From Azohydromonas lata NBRC 102462 (GTDB taxonomy: Bacteria > Pseudomonadota > Gammaproteobacteria > Burkholderiales > Burkholderiaceae_C), in contig NZ_BCTC01000052.1 of the NCBI RefSeq assembly GCF_001571085.1, positions 1 through 45,286 of the forward strand: a stretch of 45,286 bases of DNA, given 5' to 3'. The notes beneath the pieces are model-generated. The model worked only from the letters and a program-made list of their open reading frames with translations, searched no databases and had not been told where the DNA came from. Below, piece after piece: positions 35,530 through 45,286 of the stretch. How positions within the stretch are numbered: the first letter of the stretch is position 1; every line of letters begins with the position of its first letter. The translations under genes were made by a program, and so were the position numbers.

Positions 35530-36534
35530 TCACTCCATGCGCGCGCCGGAGCTTTTCACGACATCGGCCCAACGCCGGGTTTCCTTGGCCGCGTAGGCTC
35601 CGAAGGCCTCGCCCCAGACGTTGGGCGTCTCGCTGCCCAAGCTGGTCCAGGCGGCCTTGAGCTCCGGCGACTCCAGCGCCTTCTTCAGCTCGGCCTGCAT
35701 GCGCTCCACGGACTCGCGCGGCGTGCCCTTGGGCGCCCACAGGCCGTACCAGGTGCTCACCACGTAGTCCGGCACGCCCAGCTCGCGCGCGGTGGGGATG
35801 TCGGGGAAGCCGGGCGCGCGGCGCTCGCCGGCCACGGCCAGCGCCTTCAGCCGCCCGCTGCGGATGTGCGCGGCCGAGCTGCCCAGGCCGTCGAACATCA
35901 TGTCCACCTGCCCGGCCATCAGGTCCTGCAGCGCCGGGCCCGCGCCGCGGTAGGGGATATGGGTGATAAAGGTCTTGGTCTGCAGCTTGAACAGCTCGCC
36001 GGCCAGGTGGTGCGAGGTGCCGTTGCCGGCCGAGCCGTAGTTCAACTGGCCCGGTTTACTCCGCAGCCGCTGCAACAGCCCGGGCAGGTCGGAGGCTGCC
36101 GGCCTGCTTGCGTTGACCACGATGACCTGCGGCACGCTGGAGACCAGGCCCACGGGAATGAAGTCGGCTTCCAGGCTGTAGTCCAGCTTGGGGTACATGG
36201 CCGGGGCGATGGCGTGGTGCACGCCGCCCATGAAGAAGCTGTGGCCGTCGGCCGGCAGCCGCGCCGCCAGCGCCGCGCCCACGGTGCCGCCGGCACCGCC
36301 CTTGTTGTCGATCACGAACTGCTTGCCCAACTGCTTGCTGAGCTGCGCGAACAGCGGGCGGGCGAAGGCGTCCGTGCCGCCGCCGGCGGGGAAGGGGACG
36401 ATCACCGTCACCGGCTTGGTGGGCCAGCCGGCACTTGGGCCGGCAGCCGAGGTGGCGGTTTGTGGCCAAGCGGGCAGGCAGGCCCAGGAAAAGGCTGCGG
36501 CGGCACAGGCCAGCCGCGTGCGTCCAGTGGTCAT
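35530..36534 (-). CDS. Bug-family (TctC-like) periplasmic solute-binding protein
   Basis: The 334-residue protein has a signal peptide (residues 1-25, ending PAWPQ) and the family motifs WPTKPVTVIVPFPAGGGTD, DNKGGAGGTVGAALAA, NYGSAGNGTSHHLAGEL and HIPYRGAGPALQDLMAGQVD. ATG 36534 is preferred over upstream 36618 for the signal peptide. It stands 137 bases upstream of the malonyl-CoA synthetase-like gene on the same strand; malonate or a related dicarboxylate is a likely ligand (inference). It is distinct in sequence from the Bug protein at 29335. Confidence 0.92.
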   Translation of the reverse strand: MTTGRTRLACAAAAFSWACLPAWPQTATSAAGPSAGWPTKPVTVIVPFPAGGGTDAFARPLFAQLSKQLGKQFVIDNKGGAGGTVGAALAARLPADGHSFFMGGVHHAIAPAMYPKLDYSLEADFIPVGLVSSVPQVIVVNASRPAASDLPGLLQRLRSKPGQLNYGSAGNGTSHHLAGELFKLQTKTFITHIPYRGAGPALQDLMAGQVDMMFDGLGSSAAHIRSGRLKALAVAGERRAPGFPDIPTARELGVPDYVVSTWYGLWAPKGTPRESVERMQAELKKALESPELKAAWTSLGSETPNVWGEAFGAYAAKETRRWADVVKSSGARME

Positions 36535-36633
36535 GGTTTGTCTCCGGCGGCCCTGCTGCGTGGCAAAGGCTTCATGGAATGAGGGTGGGGGTGCCGGGCT
36601 GCGGCCCGGCGGCCGCAAGTGTATGCAGGCGTA

Positions 36634-37071
36634 TCAGCCGGCCGACAGCTCCGGCAGCCAGCGCGCCAGGGCGCGGCGCAGGGTTTCGAAGACGATGGGC
36701 TTGGTGAGGTAGTCGTCCATGCCGGCGGCCAGGGCCATCTCGCGGTCGCTGGCCAGGGCGTGCGCGGTGAGCGCCAGGATGGGGAAGCCCGGCAGCCGCC
36801 CCTGTTGCTGCATCTCGCGCAGCCGGCGCGTGGCCTGCAGCCCGTCCATCACCGGCATCTGCAGGTCCATGAGCACCAGGCGCGGCGGCATGGCCTCGCA
36901 GCGCTCCAGCGCCTGCGCGCCGTCGTCCGCGGTGAGCACTTCCAGCCCAAGCGCCTTGAGCATCTCCAGCGCAATCATCTGATTGACCGGATGGTCCTCG
37001 ACCAGCAGCACCGGACCGGCGGCCAAGGTTCCAACGGCATCAGTGGCGGGCGCTTGTGGCACCGAATTCAT
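36634..37071 (-). CDS. Stand-alone response-regulator receiver domain protein
   Basis: The 145-residue product is a single CheY-like receiver. The phospho-acceptor is D69 in LVLMDLQMP, acidic pocket E25/D26, T102 in ALTAHA, K124 in TKP. The NQ after the acidic pair (VEDHPVNQ) and the KPI ending match receivers of hybrid histidine kinases and phosphorelays. No output domain is present. Start at ATG 37071 has GGAG seven bases upstream; ATG 37083 lacks such a site. It lies upstream of the Bug gene, same strand, 99 bases away, but is probably separate in function. Confidence 0.9.
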   Translation of the reverse strand: MNSVPQAPATDAVGTLAAGPVLLVEDHPVNQMIALEMLKALGLEVLTADDGAQALERCEAMPPRLVLMDLQMPVMDGLQATRRLREMQQQGRLPGFPILALTAHALASDREMALAAGMDDYLTKPIVFETLRRALARWLPELSAG

Positions 37072-37234
37072 GCAGTTCTCCATGCGGGTGCCCGAAATGG
37101 CCGGGGTCTTTCCTGGTCTGCCGGCACGTACCGCGTAAGCACGCAGTCGGCGCCCATGCTAGCACCGGCCCCCTTGTTGACGGCCCCGGAAGCTTGCCCA
37201 GGTTTTTTCTTGTCGCATCAAGCATTTAGGTCCA

Positions 37235-37254
37235 TTTCGGCAAAAAAGCCGAAA
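37235..37254. promoter_or_regulatory. Perfect inverted repeat, possible FliA-type promoter element
   Basis: TTTCGGC and GCCGAAA flank six A residues. Read on the minus strand, TTAA-N15-GCCGAAAT resembles the sigma-28 consensus TAAA-N15-GCCGATAA and would drive the receiver-domain gene about 150 bases downstream. A plain hairpin is the alternative. Confidence 0.3.
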
Positions 37255-37345
37255 CGTTAAACCTTGTATTCGGTCCCCGTCCATCAGGCCGCGGGATTGC
37301 TCTCCTGGGCAATTCTGGGGCCCTGCGTGGCAACCCTGCCCAGGG

Positions 37346-37361
37346 GTGTTTTTTTATACAG
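37346..37361 (+). promoter_or_regulatory. LexA (SOS) box candidate upstream of uvrA
   Basis: GTGTTTTTTTATACAG matches CTGT-N8-ACAG in all but the first base and has the usual AT-rich centre. It ends 38 bases before the uvrA ATG. uvrA is an SOS gene in many proteobacteria. Confidence 0.55.
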
Positions 37362-37399
37362 TCCTAGAATCTTCCGCCTCTTTCTGAAAAGACCCATCC

Positions 37400-43069
<5,670 letters not shown>

Positions 43070-43151
43070 CGAGGGCGGCCCGGGGCGAAGCTTGCAGCGA
43101 CCGGCTGACTGACTCGACACATGCCGAAAGCTCAAGCGTTTCGTCCTCTAC

Positions 43152-43183
43152 TTCGTCATTTCCGCCTTCGCGGGAATGACGAA
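43152..43183. repeat. Variant dispersed palindromic repeat between uvrA and msrQ
   Basis: This is a 32-bp near-perfect palindrome (TTCGTCATT ... AATGACGAA with CCGC/GCGG core) related to the outer part of the arms in the nirN element. Lying between convergent genes it may act as a transcript end. Confidence 0.65.
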
Positions 43184-43200
43184 ATTGGGTGTGAACCGCT

Positions 43201-43866
43201 TCAGCTCACGGGCTGCTTCAACAGCGAAGCGCTGCTGCGCTTCTTCGCCTCCCACACCCGCCACCCCAGCAGCGCCGCAATCACCGCCGCGTAGATCGAC
43301 CACTGAGTGAAATCGTTCTTCCCCGCCTTCATCCAGAAGAAGTGCAGCAGCGCCAGTAGTGCGATGGCGTAGATGCTCTGGTGCAGCCGCTGCCAGCGCT
43401 TGCCGCCCAGCGCCTTGATGGCGCGGTTGAAGGAGGTCAGCGCCAGCGGCGTCATCAGCACCAGCGCAGCCGTGCCGACCAGGATGAAGGGCCGCTTGGC
43501 GATGTCCTTCAGGATCACTTGCAGGTCCAGGCCCTGGTCCAGCACCGCGTAGCAGACGAAGTGCAGGACGGCATAACCGAAGGTCGCCACGCCCAGCATG
43601 CGCCGAAAGCGCACCAGCGCCGGCTGTTTCAGCAGCACCCGCAGCGGCGTGATCGCCAAGGTCGCGCACAGCAGCCGCAGCGTCCAGTCGCCGCTGCGGC
43701 GTATCAGCGCCTCGGCCGGGTTGGCGCCCAAGCTGTCGGTGGCCGCGGCCCACACCAGGTAGGCCAGCGGCAGCAGCAGGAGCGCGAACAGCAGCGGCTT
43801 GGACGCCGGGTGCAGCAGCAAAGGCTTTTTCCTCGCCGCGCCGGCGGCGATTGCGGGGTTCGCCAC
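43201..43866 (-). CDS. msrQ: MsrQ, heme-binding membrane subunit of the methionine sulfoxide reductase
   Basis: MsrQ is an inner-membrane b-type heme protein that passes electrons from the respiratory chain to MsrP, which repairs oxidised methionines in periplasmic proteins. The 221-residue product has six hydrophobic segments and the ferric-reductase-like core, with histidines in FGYAVLHFVCYAV and KRWQRLHQSIYAIALLALLH in the conserved heme-ligand positions. It starts at GTG 43866 (AAGG upstream), 13 bases after the msrP stop. The two form an operon. Confidence 0.94.
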   Translation of the reverse strand: MANPAIAAGAARKKPLLLHPASKPLLFALLLLPLAYLVWAAATDSLGANPAEALIRRSGDWTLRLLCATLAITPLRVLLKQPALVRFRRMLGVATFGYAVLHFVCYAVLDQGLDLQVILKDIAKRPFILVGTAALVLMTPLALTSFNRAIKALGGKRWQRLHQSIYAIALLALLHFFWMKAGKNDFTQWSIYAAVIAALLGWRVWEAKKRSSASLLKQPVS

Positions 43867-43879
43867 GTCGGCCGCCTTG

Positions 43880-44872
43880 TCAGTAGTTCTTCTTCAGGTC
43901 CATGCCCGCGTAGAGCTGGCCGACCTGCGGCTCGTAGCCGTTGAACATCAGCGTGGGCCGCTTCTTGGCGAAGAGGCCGCCCTCGCCAATGCGCCGCTCC
44001 GTGGCCTGGCTCCAGCGCGGGTGGTCCACGTTGGGGTTCACGTTGGAATAGAAGCCGTATTCCTCGGCCGCCGACTTCTGCCACGCCGTGCGCGGCTGCT
44101 GCTCCACGAAGCGGATCTTCACGAGGGACTTGCCGCTCTTGAAACCGTACTTCCAGGGCACGGCCAGGCGCAGCGGCGCGCCGTTCTGGTTGGGCAGCAC
44201 CTCGCCGTACATGCCGAACACCAGCATGGTCAGCGGGTGCAGGGCCTCGTCCATGCGCAAACCTTCCACGTAGGGCCAGTCCAGCACGCGGGAGCCCACG
44301 AAGGGCATCTGCTTGGGGTCGGCCAGGGTCACGAACTCCACGTACTTGGCGTTGCCCGTGGGCTGCACGCGCTTGATGACTTCCGACAGCGAAAAGCCGA
44401 TCCACGGAATCACCATGGACCAGCCCTCCACGCAGCGCAGGCGGTAGAGGCGCTCCTCCAGCGGCGCCAGCTTCATGAGCTGCTCGATGTCGAAGGTCTG
44501 CGGCTTGGCGACGTTGCCCTCCACCGTCACCGTCCAGGGCCGCGTCTTCATGCGGCCGGCCGTGGCGAAGGGGTCGGACTTGTCGGTGCCGAATTCGTAG
44601 AAGTTGTTGTAGGTGGTGGCGTCCTGGTAGTCCGTCACCTTGTCCATGGCGTTGGCGCTGGGCAGGGTGCTGGGCACGGAAGCCAGCTTGGGATATTGAC
44701 CGTGGCCGGTGAAGGCGGCGCGGGCGTCGCGCGCCGCCCACGTGGCCAGCACGCTGCCGGCAGCCCCGGTGGCGATGGTCTTGAGGAACTGCCGGCGCTG
44801 CTCATAAACGGCCTGCGGCGTGATCTCGGACGGGGTGGCGTGGTTGAAGCCGCGGTCCCTGATCGGATGCAT
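43880..44872 (-). CDS. msrP: MsrP, periplasmic molybdenum-dependent protein-methionine-sulfoxide reductase
   Basis: MsrP reduces methionine sulfoxide in exported proteins. The 330-residue precursor has a Tat signal (QRRQFLK at 25-31) and the sulfite-oxidase-type molybdopterin domain; the molybdenum-binding cysteine is C147 in LRCVEGWSM. The SGAP-like end [19 protein letters not shown] is typical. AGGAG lies nine bases before ATG 44872. Many secreted cytochromes made by this cell (NirS, NirM, NirC) are potential clients. Confidence 0.95.
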   Translation of the reverse strand: MHPIRDRGFNHATPSEITPQAVYEQRRQFLKTIATGAAGSVLATWAARDARAAFTGHGQYPKLASVPSTLPSANAMDKVTDYQDATTYNNFYEFGTDKSDPFATAGRMKTRPWTVTVEGNVAKPQTFDIEQLMKLAPLEERLYRLRCVEGWSMVIPWIGFSLSEVIKRVQPTGNAKYVEFVTLADPKQMPFVGSRVLDWPYVEGLRMDEALHPLTMLVFGMYGEVLPNQNGAPLRLAVPWKYGFKSGKSLVKIRFVEQQPRTAWQKSAAEEYGFYSNVNPNVDHPRWSQATERRIGEGGLFAKKRPTLMFNGYEPQVGQLYAGMDLKKNY

Positions 44873-44956
44873 ATGAAGTCTCCTGGTTGCTTGTGGTCCA
44901 GACCGTGTACGAACCGGCGAAGTTCCTGGAGGCCTGTCGATGTGAAGTTTTCGTGA

Positions 44957-44982
44957 GAAAGCTGTCAGCGCTGCCAGCTTTC
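44957..44982. promoter_or_regulatory. Inverted repeat upstream of msrPQ
   Basis: GAAAGCTG and CAGCTTTC are perfect 8-bp inverted arms across ten bases, about 85-110 bases upstream of the msrP ATG. The form fits an operator for a dimeric regulator such as a two-component response regulator, but no regulator gene is adjacent in the window. Confidence 0.4.
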
Positions 44983-45040
44983 ATGGGGCGGTGAAGCGCC
45001 AGTGGCCTGGAAAAACCCCGCCGCCCGCGGGCCGCAAATG

Positions 45041-45066
45041 AAAACGGCGCCCGCATTGGGCGCCGT
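45041..45066 (-). terminator. Rho-independent terminator after ccsB
   Basis: A 9-bp perfect stem (ACGGCGCCC with GGGCGCCGT, five-base loop) is followed on the minus strand by TTTTC. It begins 34 bases past the ccsB stop and separates that gene from msrPQ. Confidence 0.85.
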
Positions 45067-45099
45067 CTCGTTCAAGGGTTTTATCCGTTCAAGCCGGGC

Positions 45100-45286
45100 T
45101 CACAGCTCGCCGTAGGAGTGCAGGCCGGAGAGGAACATGTTCACGCCCAGGAAGGCGAAGCTGGTGACCACCAGGCCGGCCAGCGCCCACCAGGCGGACA
45201 TGGAGCCGCGCAGGCCCTTCATGAGCCGCATGTGCAGCCAGGCGGCGTAGTTCAGCCACACGATCAGCGCCCAGGTCTCCTTGGGG
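45100..45286 (-). CDS. ccsB: CcsB, system II cytochrome c biogenesis protein (5' part outside window)
   Basis: Only the last 61 or so codons are present: PKETWALIVWLNYAAWLHM, then a membrane segment (SAWWALAGLVVTSFAFLGVN) and the end FLSGLHSYGEL. This is the C-terminus of CcsB (CcsA/ResC type), the heme-handling component of system II cytochrome c maturation, acting in the inner membrane. NirS, NirM, NirC and NirN all need covalent heme c. The start lies beyond the window edge. Confidence 0.9.
   Translation of the reverse strand, partial: PKETWALIVWLNYAAWLHMRLMKGLRGSMSAWWALAGLVVTSFAFLGVNMFLSGLHSYGEL

Larger units (their letters stand above)
37084..37399. other. 316-bp divergent intergenic region before uvrA
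   Basis: It separates the receiver-domain gene (minus) from uvrA (plus). It holds a perfect 7-bp hairpin at 37235-37254 and a LexA-like box at 37346-37361. It is notably less GC-rich than the genes. A possible -10 hexamer TAGAAT lies at 37365-37370. No small gene is supported. Confidence 0.55.

Overview
The window comes from a high-GC (roughly 70%) Gram-negative bacterium. The gene families, the nirS-type denitrification cluster, the Bug-family (TctC-like) solute-binding proteins, the system II cytochrome c maturation protein and a tandem-fused UvrA all fit Betaproteobacteria, order Burkholderiales, most likely Comamonadaceae (Acidovorax/Alicycliphilus/Diaphorobacter-like). The family placement is an inference from protein content; no rRNA or tRNA gene is present to confirm it.

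Layout. (1) 1-5026, minus strand: a chemoreceptor cut by the window edge with a short coupled leader ORF; a glycosidase-like/RmlD-like fusion protein; and UDP-galactopyranose mutase. (2) 5185-14140, minus strand: a compact heme d1/nitrite reductase operon nirS-nirM-nirC-nirF-nirDL-nirGH-nirJ-nirN, in which the four siroheme decarboxylase subunits are carried as two fusion proteins. (3) 14294-17673, plus strand, divergent from nirS: nirE (siroheme precursor synthesis) followed by ubiU-ubiV-ubiT (oxygen-independent ubiquinone hydroxylation), ending in a strong terminator. Together these supply a denitrifying cell with heme d1, nitrite reductase and anaerobic quinone. (4) 17913-21980: an adenosylcobalamin-dependent ribonucleotide reductase interrupted by a 380-residue homing intein just before the catalytic cysteine. 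(5) 22018-28067: an accessory stretch with an alpha/beta hydrolase, a Tat-exported beta-carbonic anhydrase, a small membrane protein, a secreted trypsin-like protease with a small secreted partner, a periplasmic metallo-beta-lactamase-fold hydrolase, an oxidoreductase-like mini-protein, a YigZ/IMPACT protein and a disordered small protein. (6) 28175-31776: a LacI-type regulator, a Bug solute-binding protein and glucarate dehydratase, with three copies of a GGTAGCGCTACC operator that point to control of sugar-acid catabolism. (7) 31962-37071: a BON-domain lipoprotein, an EF-hand-like repeat protein, then on the minus strand a lone receiver-domain protein, a second Bug protein, a malonyl-CoA synthetase-like ligase and a small cysteine-rich protein. 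(8) 37400-43069: a 1889-residue tandem UvrA with a LexA-like box upstream. (9) 43201-45286, minus strand: msrP-msrQ (periplasmic methionine sulfoxide repair) and the C-terminal end of ccsB.

Dispersed palindromic repeats of one family (core CGTCATRCCCGCGAAAGCGG) occur four times. One 132-bp copy with 31-bp perfect inverted arms sits in frame inside the 5' end of nirN. No CRISPR array, rRNA, tRNA, IS transposase or prophage gene was seen.
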